Shown piece by piece: positions 35,795 through 45,108 of a DNA stretch of 64,000 bases; the stretch's first letter is position 1, and the number at the start of each line of letters is the position of its first letter. A program made the translations under genes and the position numbers. The DNA is from a bacterium (GTDB lineage: Bacteria; AUK180): positions 62,001-126,000 of the forward strand of contig JAGLGN010000005.1 of the NCBI GenBank assembly GCA_023144005.1, read 5' to 3'. Below the pieces are notes generated by a model that ran no database searches, had not been told where the DNA came from, and saw only the letters and a list, made by a program, of their open reading frames with translations.

Positions 35795-36593
35795 TCCTCA
35801 CTCCTTTGCCTTCTTTTATTAAAAACACAATAAATAAGAGGACTGTCAATAGATTCCAAAGAGGACTTATCCCGGACAATAGTGTTAATATTATGAGAAG
35901 CAGAGCCGGATATATGGGTAGATCGTTCCTTCTCAATTTTCTGAAAATATTCAAAGCTATCTTCGCGACAAAGCCCACGATGAAGATAACAAATATCAGA
36001 TTCAACTCACTTCCGGGTTCAATAAAAGATAGTATTTGTTTAGAAAACAGCATCATCAGAAAAAAGTAGAAATAAAGCTGAATAAAATTTAGCGAGAAAA
36101 AGAGAATGAAGCCCCATTTGGCCACGGATTCAAAGGTCTTGAACTCCCCTGACAATATATACCTCTTACTATATTCAACAAGGTAAGAATTGAACTGCCG
36201 CAAGAGAATGTCAAAATATGCGCTTACGAACGATACCAGGATAGCAAGTAATAGAAGCAATACCAAAGAGGTTGCCCAGTTATTTCCATTTATTTCGAAA
36301 CCCTGTTTTTTAAGAAAGAGAAGCGCAACGATAAGGAAGTTACCCGAAAGCACTTGATTAGGGACATAGCTGCTTCCGATCGGAAGGGAGAAAAGATAGA
36401 AAAGTTCTAAAACGACAGCGCCGGTAAGGAGGAAGTATCTGAATTCGGGCGGAAGATCAAAGAAAATGGTCAAGATCAGGACGGCAAGGGGAATAAAGAT
36501 AATTGGACGGGACAGCATGAATTGCCCCCATATCAAATTCTCTATTGCCAACAGGCCGGAAATCAGGGAAAAGACTGTTAATGTGATTATCAT
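35787..36593 (-). CDS. mannose-family PTS EIIC component
   Basis: The 268-residue multi-spanning protein matches EIIC of the mannose family, with GQFMLSRPIIFIPLAV near the N-terminus and LELFYLFSLPIGSSYVPN, the usual start of the substrate pocket. About seven hydrophobic segments are visible. Many residues of the classical E. coli ManY sequence differ, so the substrate may not be a hexose. It overlaps the GH57 gene stop by ATGA, so it is coupled to that enzyme even though GH57 is not a PTS part. Confidence 0.88.
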   Translation of the reverse strand: MIITLTVFSLISGLLAIENLIWGQFMLSRPIIFIPLAVLILTIFFDLPPEFRYFLLTGAVVLELFYLFSLPIGSSYVPNQVLSGNFLIVALLFLKKQGFEINGNNWATSLVLLLLLAILVSFVSAYFDILLRQFNSYLVEYSKRYILSGEFKTFESVAKWGFILFFSLNFIQLYFYFFLMMLFSKQILSFIEPGSELNLIFVIFIVGFVAKIALNIFRKLRRNDLPIYPALLLIILTLLSGISPLWNLLTVLLFIVFLIKEGKGVRNG

Positions 36594-38500
36594 ATATTAA
36601 TTTCGTACTCTCCCTCATTTATGAAAATATTCACAGAAATCCCCTGAAGGATCTCTTCCACACCGGATTCGGAATTAGAAACCGTGCGTATGGGGTAAGT
36701 GATCACCCGCCAATCTTCGGGAAATGTAAATTTCAGTGACATGTCAAACGGCTTGTCAAAAAGAATGAGTTCATTGGTGAATAGGTCAGATGTGGCTCCG
36801 CAACAATACACTTCATTCGAAGGAAGAACTCTGATCTTCTCGTCTTCCGAAGATATCGCTACATTCCATTGCTGTACCAATTCCTTACTTTTATCGAGTA
36901 TCTCATTATTTATTTTAAAGCCATCGGATGATACCTTTACTGTTTTTCTTAAAATATCCTCAAGGAAAAACACCAATTCCGAATCATCGATAATTGAACT
37001 TCCATATTTCTCCGAGCCGTAATTGCTTAATATCTTCTCATTTCGATACATTTCAGCCGCGGTTATACCCGGCGTCACCGATAGATCCAAGAGAGAGAAG
37101 CGTGGATGGTCGTCATATAGCAATTCTACTTTTTTATCCTTGAGGTAATACCCGTCATGTATCGTTTTCACGCCGGAGGTATCTGACATATCTATTCGTT
37201 TGTGATAATATTCCTCTTTTCTTGTCATCACAGAAAGAATATTTCTGTTCATCTTGGAGATATCCCATTCATAAATGGTTCCTCCTGATATTGAGAAATA
37301 TGCGGCGGATCCGACTTTTTCACAGATGATGTCCTTTTCCCCCGGGTTCAGATGTGTTCGCTGATAAATAGTATCTCCAAACTCGGATTGCTTTATAAGG
37401 TGCTCAAAGATCGCATGCCGCAGATGAGGGATGTAAACTCCTCCGAAAACGCCGTGCCAATATGAGCAATTACACTGAGCTCGAAACAGGTCCATCTTTT
37501 CTTCAGGCGGATACTCCTTAAACTTTCGGCTAATTTGCAGCATTCTTCTGAGCATGATATTGATCTCAGGGTACTTCACCGAGAAATTTGACCAGAAGCC
37601 GCCCTTGATGTAGACCTTCTGCTCTTCACCAACATGGTCTTTGAGCTCTCCTAATGCATCCTGGCCCGAAGGGGAAAGGACCCACTCCATCATTTCCGGA
37701 TAGGAACAGGCGGGAATATTTATCCTTCCCATATTATCCGTATCATTGCTTTGCCCAAAATGGACGGTCTCCAGATCATCAGATTCACGCAAGGCCGTCA
37801 AGAAATTCCGGAGCCACCCCTTATCGTAGACGAGTTCATGCGTCCCGGGCCAAAGTCCGAACTTCTCACCATCATCCGCCATCGTAATGAGTTTCCCTGG
37901 GAAACGCTTCAGAAACTCCATGACTTCTTCTACCGGGTGAAACGGCATCAGATACCGCAGGGTTTTTGAAATAGGGAATGACTCCACATTTGAATCCAGA
38001 TGTTCCGCATAGAATTTTCCGGAAAGGTCCACCCTGTCAAGGCCTGCGTATTGGAAATGGTACTCATCCAAAGGGATTTGTTTTATTCCTGCAGCCGAAA
38101 GTATTTCAGGGAAATGTGGTTCCCAAACCCTTTCAGCAAGCCAGGCGGCGGATGATACCTTTCCGAAAGTATCTTCCAGTTTTTTACGGTAAAGTGTTAT
38201 TTGATCGATCGCATCCTGCCTGGGTATATTTGAAATTATGGGTTCGTAGTAGGCACCGTTAATGATCTCGACATTTCCTGAATCAACCAGTGCGCGTATA
38301 TCTGAAATATATGACGGCACATGCTTTTCCAGCCATTCGAGCAAGTATCCGCTGAAGTGAAGTGAAAATTTGATTTCCGGAAAGCTGCCCAAGACCTCGA
38401 CCAACGGACCATAGCTTTTCTCAAAAGCTTCTTTCAGCACAAAGCCGAAATTACCCACCGGCTGATGATTATGAAAGCAAAGGATCAGACGGGTCTTCAT
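36590..38500 (-). CDS. glycoside hydrolase family 57 enzyme (4-alpha-glucanotransferase/alpha-amylase type)
   Basis: The 636-residue protein acts on alpha-1,4-glucans. The GH57 conserved regions are FHNHQPVGNF (I), GAYYEPI (II), WLAERVWEPHFPE (III, with the nucleophile Glu of the 4-alpha-glucanotransferase subgroup), ITMADDGEKFG (IV, acid/base Asp) and the C-terminal domain with EYYHKRIDMSD. No signal peptide is present, so the substrate is intracellular, presumably glycogen or maltodextrin. It starts at ATG 38500, overlapping the EIIB stop (ATGA), and its own stop overlaps EIIC. It is an unusual insertion inside a PTS operon. Confidence 0.9.
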   Translation of the reverse strand: MKTRLILCFHNHQPVGNFGFVLKEAFEKSYGPLVEVLGSFPEIKFSLHFSGYLLEWLEKHVPSYISDIRALVDSGNVEIINGAYYEPIISNIPRQDAIDQITLYRKKLEDTFGKVSSAAWLAERVWEPHFPEILSAAGIKQIPLDEYHFQYAGLDRVDLSGKFYAEHLDSNVESFPISKTLRYLMPFHPVEEVMEFLKRFPGKLITMADDGEKFGLWPGTHELVYDKGWLRNFLTALRESDDLETVHFGQSNDTDNMGRINIPACSYPEMMEWVLSPSGQDALGELKDHVGEEQKVYIKGGFWSNFSVKYPEINIMLRRMLQISRKFKEYPPEEKMDLFRAQCNCSYWHGVFGGVYIPHLRHAIFEHLIKQSEFGDTIYQRTHLNPGEKDIICEKVGSAAYFSISGGTIYEWDISKMNRNILSVMTRKEEYYHKRIDMSDTSGVKTIHDGYYLKDKKVELLYDDHPRFSLLDLSVTPGITAAEMYRNEKILSNYGSEKYGSSIIDDSELVFFLEDILRKTVKVSSDGFKINNEILDKSKELVQQWNVAISSEDEKIRVLPSNEVYCCGATSDLFTNELILFDKPFDMSLKFTFPEDWRVITYPIRTVSNSESGVEEILQGISVNIFINEGEYEINI

Positions 38501-39000
38501 GTGCAACTGCCTTTGACTTTTTCAATAAACTCCGTATCGATCATGATCTTCGCGGAATTACAGGTCAATTGAAGACACAATTTGATCCCCCTGTCTATCA
38601 TCTTTTCAAATATCTGTATATCCGAAGTTGATAAGAAGAGATAAGGAAATATCTCCCTTGAATCCTCGCTATAATGAAGGCCGCCGACATTGATCTTTGA
38701 AAAGCACATTCCACACCCGCTTAAGAGAGCGAAACAATCTTCAACCGAACGGACAAGAAGCATCGAATCGTTCAGATCCAACGAGGGAAGTTTGCTTCTG
38801 AATTGTTCGTGAGAGAATATATTCAGATGTGTTCCCGGCGGAATAGACATATCCCACAATGATTTTGTAAGAAAATCATTATTTGAGCGATCATCCACAA
38901 TGTACACATTCTTTTTATTAAGCGGCTGCAACCAACCGACATTAACCTGCCCGTGGATCAGTCTGTCGTCAATTCGCAGAGTAAAATTCTTTAATTCCAT
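38497..39000 (-). CDS. mannose-family PTS EIIB component
   Basis: The 167-residue cytosolic EIIB receives phosphate from EIIA on a histidine in RIDDRLIHGQVNVGWL (about residues 9-24) and transfers it to the incoming sugar. Other family features are VYIVDDRSNND and INVGGLHYSE. It overlaps EIIA by 32 bases, and GH57 overlaps its stop codon. Confidence 0.92.
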   Translation of the reverse strand: MELKNFTLRIDDRLIHGQVNVGWLQPLNKKNVYIVDDRSNNDFLTKSLWDMSIPPGTHLNIFSHEQFRSKLPSLDLNDSMLLVRSVEDCFALLSGCGMCFSKINVGGLHYSEDSREIFPYLFLSTSDIQIFEKMIDRGIKLCLQLTCNSAKIMIDTEFIEKVKGSCT

Positions 39001-39367
39001 CTTTCCCCGCTATAATAAGATTTTTCACAAGCACCTCAAATCCATCATCATTCAGCGATGCCGCAAGTATTTTTATGACCATAGGGACATTTACTCCAGA
39101 GACACAGGCACCTTTAATATCCTGCATAAGAAGTGTTCGAGCTGTATTATCGGGCGTTCCGCCGGCGATATCCGTAAGAAAAAGACAGGTGTTGCCTTCT
39201 GCAATATCTTTTACAGATCGCAGATAATCTTTCGGATTCATACTCGGACTAAGCTGCACCGCCTCCATTCGAACAGGCGGGTCTCCGGCAAGATAAAGAA
39301 AGAACTCCTTGAGTTTTTCACAAAGCTCACCGTGAGTTAAGATCAACACAAGCACGTCTTTATTCAT
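38969..39367 (-). CDS. mannose-family PTS EIIA component
   Basis: The 132-residue EIIA has its phosphorylated histidine in LILTHGELCEKL (about residue 11) and the family motif LTDIAGGTPDNTA. The start is put at ATG 39367, inside the last codons of hprK, because the longer frame from 39394 adds only a hydrophobic stretch read from the hprK end. Co-translation with hprK and EIIB is likely. This small one-domain form is typical of the PTS found near rpoN in Gram-negative bacteria. Confidence 0.9.
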   Translation of the reverse strand: MNKDVLVLILTHGELCEKLKEFFLYLAGDPPVRMEAVQLSPSMNPKDYLRSVKDIAEGNTCLFLTDIAGGTPDNTARTLLMQDIKGACVSGVNVPMVIKILAASLNDDGFEVLVKNLIIAGKDGIKEFYSAN

Positions 39368-40373
39368 TATCAGCAATAAAATAAAAAGAATCAATATAAC
39401 TGAGATCCTTTTTCCCCTGTTTTTTCTTCATCGACAATTTTTCATTGATGGTATTAATGGGATTCTCCCCCATAATGTTCGCAACATGAGATAGGCCTAT
39501 CAGCTCTATTATATTCGCTAAATTCTTTGATGAGGTAACAGGGATCGTGTATTTCGGTATCTTTATTCCGAGAAGTCTCTCAAATTGTATATCCATTCTC
39601 AATCTGTCGAATTTCTGATAATCTATATCTTCTCCCTTAACGAATTCCACAATTATTTCTACCCTCTTCTTATGTCGGATAGATTGAACGCCAAAGAGGG
39701 TTTTAACATCTATCAATCCTACTCCTCGAGCTTCAACATGATAGGAAAACGGACTGTTCATCCCATAACCGATCAAGAATTCATATTGTTTGTGGATCAC
39801 AACAAGGTCATCGGCGACTAGTCGATGGGAATCTGCTAAAAGCTCCAGAGCAACTTCACTTTTTCCGATGCCGCTTTCACCCTTGATAAGGATCCCAACA
39901 CCGTAAATATCCATTAAAACACCATGGACATGCGCCTTTGCTGCAAAAACGAAGTTGAGATACCTTTCAACCTTCTGAATGGTCTCCCTGCGGGAAGCAG
40001 CAGAATAGAGTAAGGTTATATGGTATTTTTTAAAGAGGTCGATCTCTCTTTTCGGGAGCCTTTTGCCGCAGATGATAATTGCGGGAATACGTAGGTCCTG
40101 CACCGATGCCAAGAACTTATCCTTTTCGGGAAATGACAAATTGGAATAGTAGGATCTCCTGTCATTTTCAATAATATACATCTGGCCTTTCTGCACATTC
40201 TTAAAATATTTCAGAAAAAGCAGGCCCAATTGACCGAATTCTGAAACCCGGATCTTTCTACTCAACCCGTGCGGAGTTTTTGCAAGATCTTCTAAAAGAA
40301 GAAAGCCCTGAAGGTCCTTTAAGAAGGTTTTTACTGTTATTCCTTCATTTGTTCTTTTTGATGTAGAGGCCAT
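39360..40373 (-). CDS. hprK: HPr kinase/phosphorylase
   Basis: The 337-residue bifunctional enzyme phosphorylates HPr on the regulatory serine and reverses this with inorganic phosphate. The catalytic C-terminal half begins at AHVHGVLMDIYGVG, followed by the P-loop KGESGIGKSE, RLVADD, and the signature ARGVGLIDVKTLFG with its acid residue. The N-terminal domain (about 1-145) is present. It overlaps hpf by 29 bases. The order rpoN-hpf-hprK-EIIA is widely conserved in Gram-negative bacteria, but rapZ, which often sits here, is missing. Confidence 0.95.
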   Translation of the reverse strand: MASTSKRTNEGITVKTFLKDLQGFLLLEDLAKTPHGLSRKIRVSEFGQLGLLFLKYFKNVQKGQMYIIENDRRSYYSNLSFPEKDKFLASVQDLRIPAIIICGKRLPKREIDLFKKYHITLLYSAASRRETIQKVERYLNFVFAAKAHVHGVLMDIYGVGILIKGESGIGKSEVALELLADSHRLVADDLVVIHKQYEFLIGYGMNSPFSYHVEARGVGLIDVKTLFGVQSIRHKKRVEIIVEFVKGEDIDYQKFDRLRMDIQFERLLGIKIPKYTIPVTSSKNLANIIELIGLSHVANIMGENPINTINEKLSMKKKQGKKDLSYIDSFYFIADNE

Positions 40374-40860
40374 AATTCCCGTCTTTTCTCTTGAATATCA
40401 CATTAACCTCTCCCCTGTCTTCATTAAGGAAAGGATAGAAGTCAAGATCCTCTTCTTCAAGGATCAGGATCGCTTCATCAGCGGTGAGGGGCTTAATGTT
40501 GATGTGAAAAAGAAAGATCTCCTTTGCGTCTTTGTCATTTTCCTCTATGATCTGGCCTTTTACACTGGAAAAACCCTTTTTCCCTTTTACGATATTTTTG
40601 TGTTTCACGATCTTTCTCTCGAGTTTATCGATCAAAAGGTCGATCACTTCAAGCGGTTGGGCTCCCCGTTCTTTCAAGTGGAAGGTTTTTTTCCCTGAAA
40701 ATAAAGTAAGCTCAATGGAGTATCCGTTCCCCTCATGAGTGATGTTTGCCTGAGAAGAGGAAGGGGGATCGATCACTTTATCGATCTTCTCCATCTTTTT
40801 TTCAAGATAGTTCTTGATGTGATTTGTTACATGAAAATTTCCAACGATCTTTAGTTCCAT
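40345..40860 (-). CDS. hpf: ribosome hibernation-promoting factor, long form
   Basis: The 171-residue long-form HPF dimerises 70S ribosomes into inactive 100S particles in stationary phase. The N-terminal YfiA-like domain (MELKIVGNFHVTNHIKNYLE...) is followed by the C-terminal dimerisation domain KPLTADEAILILEEED...VIFKRKDGNYGLY. AGGAGG lies five bases before the ATG. It sits nine bases after rpoN, the usual neighbour. Confidence 0.95.
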   Translation of the reverse strand: MELKIVGNFHVTNHIKNYLEKKMEKIDKVIDPPSSSQANITHEGNGYSIELTLFSGKKTFHLKERGAQPLEVIDLLIDKLERKIVKHKNIVKGKKGFSSVKGQIIEENDKDAKEIFLFHINIKPLTADEAILILEEEDLDFYPFLNEDRGEVNVIFKRKDGNYGLYIKKNK

Positions 40861-40869
40861 ACGAACCTC

Positions 40870-42294
40870 CTATGACATCCTTTTTCTAATAGAGGCGGTT
40901 GGGATGTTCAAAACGCCCCTATACTTGGCAACAGTTCTTCTTGCTACAGCAATATTATATTTTTTTGTTATCAAATCGGATATTACCTGATCGCTCAAGG
41001 GCTTATCGGCAGGTTCATTATCGATCAATTCCTTGATATATTCTTTTACCACCTTTGATGAAACACTTTCTGAATCATCGTAAGTATCGAGCTTTGAAGA
41101 GAAGAAATATTTAAGCTGAAAGATCCCGTCGGAAGTCTGAATATATTTATTTCTAGTTATTCTGCTTATTGTGGATTCATGCATTTCTACTTTCTCCGCA
41201 ATCTCTTTCAATGTGAGGGGTTTCAGTCCCAGGATCCCTTGAATCAGAAATGCTTTCTGAACTTGAAAGATCGATTTTGTTATCAAATATATGCTTCTTC
41301 TGCGCTGATAAATACCCTTGATAAGGAACATCGCATTCTCGTATTTTGACTTCATCCTTCTGATCTCTTTGTCAGTAAATAGTTTTTCATTATTAACTTC
41401 TTCGTAATAACCGGTATTTAATTTGTACTTAGAGATTCCCATGTCATTTAAAACGATGATCACTTCCTGTTTCTCATTTAAGAATACGATCGCGTCGGGA
41501 ACGATCGAGGTATTCCCTGATTCCTTGTACTGACGGCCCGGGTATAACTCCAGGGTCTTGATAAATTCTACCGCTTCCTTTATTTCCTCAAAGGAAATAT
41601 CCTCTTCCTTTGCGATCTCCTCATACCTCAATTTCAGGAAATCACTCCAGTACTTCTCGATTATTCGGCATGCCAAAGACGACTGTCCCATCTGCTGCTG
41701 GATCTGGACTTGAAGCACTTCCTGTATGGAGTAAGCCCCGACACCGATCGGGTCAAGCAGCATGAATCTTCTTCGGATCGCTTCTATCCGTTTCAGATCT
41801 ATATGAGTAAATTCTTTTTTAATAGTCAGCTCTATATCAAAGGAGGATAATTGAAGGAATCCGTCTTCGTCCAGATTGCCGGCCATATATGTCGCAAGCC
41901 ATCGTTCGTCACTCTCTTCAAAAAGGATTTGTATCTGTTTCACTAAATGCTCTTCAAGAGTTTCAGGATAGGTCAGGGTATTTTCTATTACATTATCCTC
42001 GTTACGTTCCGGCCTGCTCATCTCATCACCGAACATATTATCAACATAATAGTCAATATCTACATCGGGAGCATCCTTATCCTTGCGTTCAACGGTCTCC
42101 TCTTTGTTCTGATACTGCTCTTCCGATTTGAGAAAAGGATTCGTGCTCCACTCTTCCTCTAATTTTTCCTTCAATTCCAATGTGGATAGTTCCATGAGCT
42201 TCATGGTCTGTATAAGTGCGGGTGTAAGCCTCAATTCCTGCCTTAACTTATTCTTTAATTGGAGATTCAGGCTTAAATTCTTATCTGCACTCAT
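40870..42294 (-). CDS. rpoN: RNA polymerase sigma-54 factor RpoN
   Basis: The 474-residue sigma-54 factor begins with a region I rich in Q and L (LQLKNKLRQELRLTPALIQTMKLMEL), then an acidic region II (about 50-100), the core-binding domain, a helix-turn-helix (LKEIAEKVEMHESTISRITRNKY) and the C-terminal RpoN box ARRTVAKYR that contacts the -24 element. It needs AAA+ activators. It overlaps lptB by ATGA, a common arrangement. Confidence 0.97.
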   Translation of the reverse strand: MSADKNLSLNLQLKNKLRQELRLTPALIQTMKLMELSTLELKEKLEEEWSTNPFLKSEEQYQNKEETVERKDKDAPDVDIDYYVDNMFGDEMSRPERNEDNVIENTLTYPETLEEHLVKQIQILFEESDERWLATYMAGNLDEDGFLQLSSFDIELTIKKEFTHIDLKRIEAIRRRFMLLDPIGVGAYSIQEVLQVQIQQQMGQSSLACRIIEKYWSDFLKLRYEEIAKEEDISFEEIKEAVEFIKTLELYPGRQYKESGNTSIVPDAIVFLNEKQEVIIVLNDMGISKYKLNTGYYEEVNNEKLFTDKEIRRMKSKYENAMFLIKGIYQRRRSIYLITKSIFQVQKAFLIQGILGLKPLTLKEIAEKVEMHESTISRITRNKYIQTSDGIFQLKYFFSSKLDTYDDSESVSSKVVKEYIKELIDNEPADKPLSDQVISDLITKKYNIAVARRTVAKYRGVLNIPTASIRKRMS

Positions 42295-43034
42295 ATATCA
42301 AACGCGCTGCCCAGATAGGTACTTTTAACCGCTTCATTGTTTATCAGCTCATCGCAAGTTCCCCGGGTAAGTATCGCCCCATCGAACATTATATACGAAT
42401 ATTCTGTAATTTTCAATGTTTCCCTGACATTGTGATCTGTTATGAGTATTCCAATATTTCTATCTTTAAGCTGTACTATTATCTCTTGCAAGTCCTCTAT
42501 GGACTTCGGATCTACACCAGTAAAAGGTTCATCTAAAAGGATGAAGGCCGGATCTGAAGCGAGAGCACGGGCAATCTCAACCCTCCGGGTTTCGCCTCCG
42601 GAAAGCTGATACCCTTGATTATTGCGAACCTTGGTCAGGCCGAATTCCTCAAGTAGTCGGTCCGTCTCTTCGCTCATTTTCACCTTAGATGCCAACTTAT
42701 ATTGGAGAATGGAGAGAATATTTTCGGAAACAGTAAGGTTTCGGAAAATGGATTTTTCTTGGGGAAGATATGTTATTCCAAGGCGGCCCCGTACATGCAT
42801 CGGGAGATTTGAAATATCGCGGTCATCAATAAATATCCTGCCTGAGCGAGGGCGGATCATGCCGACTATCATATAAAAACTAGTGGTCTTGCCTGCACCG
42901 TTCGGGCCTAAGAGTCCTACTATACTCCCCCTTTTGACCTCGATCGATACGTCTTTGACAACTTCTCTCTTCTTATAGACCTTCTTCAGATGCTCTGCTT
43001 TCAGTATCAAAGAATCTCTATCTGAATAACTCAC
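42291..43034 (-). CDS. lptB: lipopolysaccharide export ATP-binding protein LptB
   Basis: The 247-residue ABC ATPase powers LPS extraction from the inner membrane with LptFG. It shows GPNGAGKTT (Walker A), the Q-loop YLPQE, YQLSGGETRRVEIARAL (signature) and ILLDEPFTGVDP (Walker B), with the LptB-specific SEET...LLEEFGL region. GTG 43034 is preferred because GGAGG (43044-43048) lies nine bases upstream; the TTG at 43043 is directly next to it. lptF/lptG and lptA are not found nearby. Confidence 0.94.
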   Translation of the reverse strand: MSYSDRDSLILKAEHLKKVYKKREVVKDVSIEVKRGSIVGLLGPNGAGKTTSFYMIVGMIRPRSGRIFIDDRDISNLPMHVRGRLGITYLPQEKSIFRNLTVSENILSILQYKLASKVKMSEETDRLLEEFGLTKVRNNQGYQLSGGETRRVEIARALASDPAFILLDEPFTGVDPKSIEDLQEIIVQLKDRNIGILITDHNVRETLKITEYSYIMFDGAILTRGTCDELINNEAVKSTYLGSAFDI

Positions 43035-43542
43035 TGTTATCAACCTCCAAAGACATCTTGTCTATCCTCTCTATATAAATGTTAATGAAATTATTTTCGC
43101 TTGTCAAATAATGACCCTCAATTGTCCTTCCCTCCTCGATAATAATGAACTTAAAGTCCCCGGGTACAAGTATCTTATCCCCGGGAATATCGTAATACAG
43201 CCGGGAACACATGAGAAGATGATCCCCATCCTCATACTTCACATTACCCGATAGGATCATCGACACATCCATGGTGAGGGTTCCCGAATCTCCGGTAACA
43301 CGACTCCGGCCGGAAGCCAACTGGAATTCCACATCACAATGCTTACCCGAGATATCATTGCCTGCTATCAGTATATCCTTGCCTTTGAAATGCCAAAGAT
43401 ATTCACCAGAACTGCTGGAGTGCAAGGATAATGTTTTGATCGAGTAATCCCCCTGAAAGTCCCGAAATACCGACTTTCCGCCCTTGGCGCAACCGGGTAG
43501 GATGATCAATAACAGAAGAAATATTAAGTTAAATCTACTCAT
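43018..43542 (-). CDS. lptC: LptC-like LPS-transport lipoprotein
   Basis: The 174-residue protein has a lipoprotein-type signal (LIFLLLLIILPGCAKG, lipobox Cys about residue 18) and a beta-jellyroll LptC/OstA-like domain (SLHSSSSGEYLWHFKGKDI, LSGNVKYEDGDHLLMCSRLYYD). LptC normally bridges LptBFG and the LptA chain in the periplasm, and is usually anchored by a membrane helix rather than lipid, so the lipobox is a variation. It lies between kdsC and lptB, where lptA would be expected after it. Confidence 0.8.
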   Translation of the reverse strand: MSRFNLIFLLLLIILPGCAKGGKSVFRDFQGDYSIKTLSLHSSSSGEYLWHFKGKDILIAGNDISGKHCDVEFQLASGRSRVTGDSGTLTMDVSMILSGNVKYEDGDHLLMCSRLYYDIPGDKILVPGDFKFIIIEEGRTIEGHYLTSENNFINIYIERIDKMSLEVDNSELFR

Positions 43543-44005
43543 CCAAGATAATATCTATCAGTTCTCTTACCGCCCCGGCGCCACCGGGCTTAGACATGAC
43601 CATATGGGCCTTTTCCTTAACCTTGTAATGAGCATCCCTGGGGACAGTAAAATAGCCCACATAGGGCAGGACGGAAAGGTCGGGAATATCATCCCCGATA
43701 AATACAGAATTCTCCTTGGAAATATTCAACTCTGCCAATATTTTCTGAACCGCGACGCTCTTATCTTCGCCGTCAACAAAGCTCACGGGACATCCTAATT
43801 CCTTTGCGCGCTTTTGCGTGGCGGGATCTCTTCGTCCGGTAATCCAGTAGATATGAATTCCCGCCTGAATGGCTTTGATGATACCGTATCCATCCTTTGT
43901 ATTAAAACTCTTGGAGTAACTTCCGTCATTTGAAATAAGTAGATTGCCGTCGGTCAATACACCGTCAACATCGCAGAAAATTATCTCGATGGTCTTTGGG
44001 ATCAT
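43535..44005 (-). CDS. kdsC: 3-deoxy-D-manno-octulosonate 8-phosphate phosphatase KdsC
   Basis: The 156-residue tetrameric HAD-superfamily phosphatase makes KDO for LPS inner core. The motifs are [11 protein letters not shown] (nucleophile Asp), [13 protein letters not shown], the Lys in [10 protein letters not shown] and [12 protein letters not shown]. There is no cap domain, as expected for KdsC. It overlaps lptC by eight bases and the ABC ATPase gene by ATGA. Confidence 0.95.
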   Translation of the reverse strand: MIPKTIEIIFCDVDGVLTDGNLLISNDGSYSKSFNTKDGYGIIKAIQAGIHIYWITGRRDPATQKRAKELGCPVSFVDGEDKSVAVQKILAELNISKENSVFIGDDIPDLSVLPYVGYFTVPRDAHYKVKEKAHMVMSKPGGAGAVRELIDIILDE

Positions 44006-45108
44006 ACAATGGTTTCCTCGGTATCGATGTCAAAGAAGTGTATCGATTCCATATCGACAACTACATCGATCTTGTCTCCTATTTTGACCCTGAGCTTGGG
44101 AGAAAATCTTCCGGTAAAGGTCGTATTCTCAACCTTGAAATATATATATATTTCGGATCCCATCGGTTCGATGACATCGGCGGTCGATTTCAATGTAGTG
44201 AAGGGTTTTGCATCCGATACAAAGATCTTGTCCTCAACATGTTCGGGCCGAAACCCCAGGACAACATTCTTATCGACGTACTTTTCCATTGTCTTCTGAT
44301 GTTCCTTGAAAACAACTAATTTCACCGATTTGCCGTAAACAAAGTAAAGATTGCTTCCCTCGGAAACTATCTTTCCTTCTAAGAAGTTCATCGAGGGAGA
44401 ACCTATGAAACCCGCGACGAACTTATTCACGGGATGATTATACATGCGTATCGGTGAATCCACCTGCACGATATCGCCATCCTTCATAATTACGATACGA
44501 TCACCCATCGTCATGGCTTCCATTTGGTCATGTGTAACATATATCATCGTTGTTTTGAGCCGATTATGGAGTTTCTGAAGCTCAGCACGCATCTGTACAC
44601 GGAGTTTTGCGTCAAGATTGGAAAGGGGTTCGTCAAAAAGGAACACCGTGGGCTTTCTGACAATGGCGCGGCCTACTGCCACACGCTGACGCTGGCCTCC
44701 GGAAAGCATACTTGGCTTCCTATCCAAAAGATCTGTAATCCCCAGTATCTCGGAAGCGTCCGCTACACGCTCTTCGATCGCCTTCTTCGGGTATTTTCTA
44801 AGTTTCAAACCGAATGACATATTATCATATACTGTCATATGAGGGTACAATGCGTAGTTCTGAAATACCATGGCAATATCGCGGTCTTTTGGAGAAACAT
44901 GGTTTATGACCTTGTCCCCAATGAAGATCTTGCCTTCCGTGATATCTTCAAGCCCCGCGATCATCCTGAGAGTGGTGGTCTTTCCGCAGCCGGACGGGCC
45001 AACTATAACAGTAAATTCCTTGTCCGGAATAGTAAGATTCACCTTCTTAACTGCAACAAAGCCATTATCGTATTGTTTAACAACATCTTTTAAGATAACT
45101 TCAGCCAT
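44002..45108 (-). CDS. MsmX/UgpC-type ABC sugar importer ATPase
   Basis: The 368-residue ATPase has GPSGCGKTT (Walker A), [17 protein letters not shown], the signature [15 protein letters not shown] and [15 protein letters not shown], followed by a C-terminal TOBE/OB regulatory domain. This family serves disaccharide, maltodextrin or glycerol-phosphate importers. No permease or binding protein is encoded in the window, so it may be a shared ATPase like MsmX. GGAG precedes ATG 45108; it overlaps folC by 19 bases. Confidence 0.93.
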   Translation of the reverse strand: MAEVILKDVVKQYDNGFVAVKKVNLTIPDKEFTVIVGPSGCGKTTTLRMIAGLEDITEGKIFIGDKVINHVSPKDRDIAMVFQNYALYPHMTVYDNMSFGLKLRKYPKKAIEERVADASEILGITDLLDRKPSMLSGGQRQRVAVGRAIVRKPTVFLFDEPLSNLDAKLRVQMRAELQKLHNRLKTTMIYVTHDQMEAMTMGDRIVIMKDGDIVQVDSPIRMYNHPVNKFVAGFIGSPSMNFLEGKIVSEGSNLYFVYGKSVKLVVFKEHQKTMEKYVDKNVVLGFRPEHVEDKIFVSDAKPFTTLKSTADVIEPMGSEIYIYFKVENTTFTGRFSPKLRVKIGDKIDVVVDMESIHFFDIDTEETIV

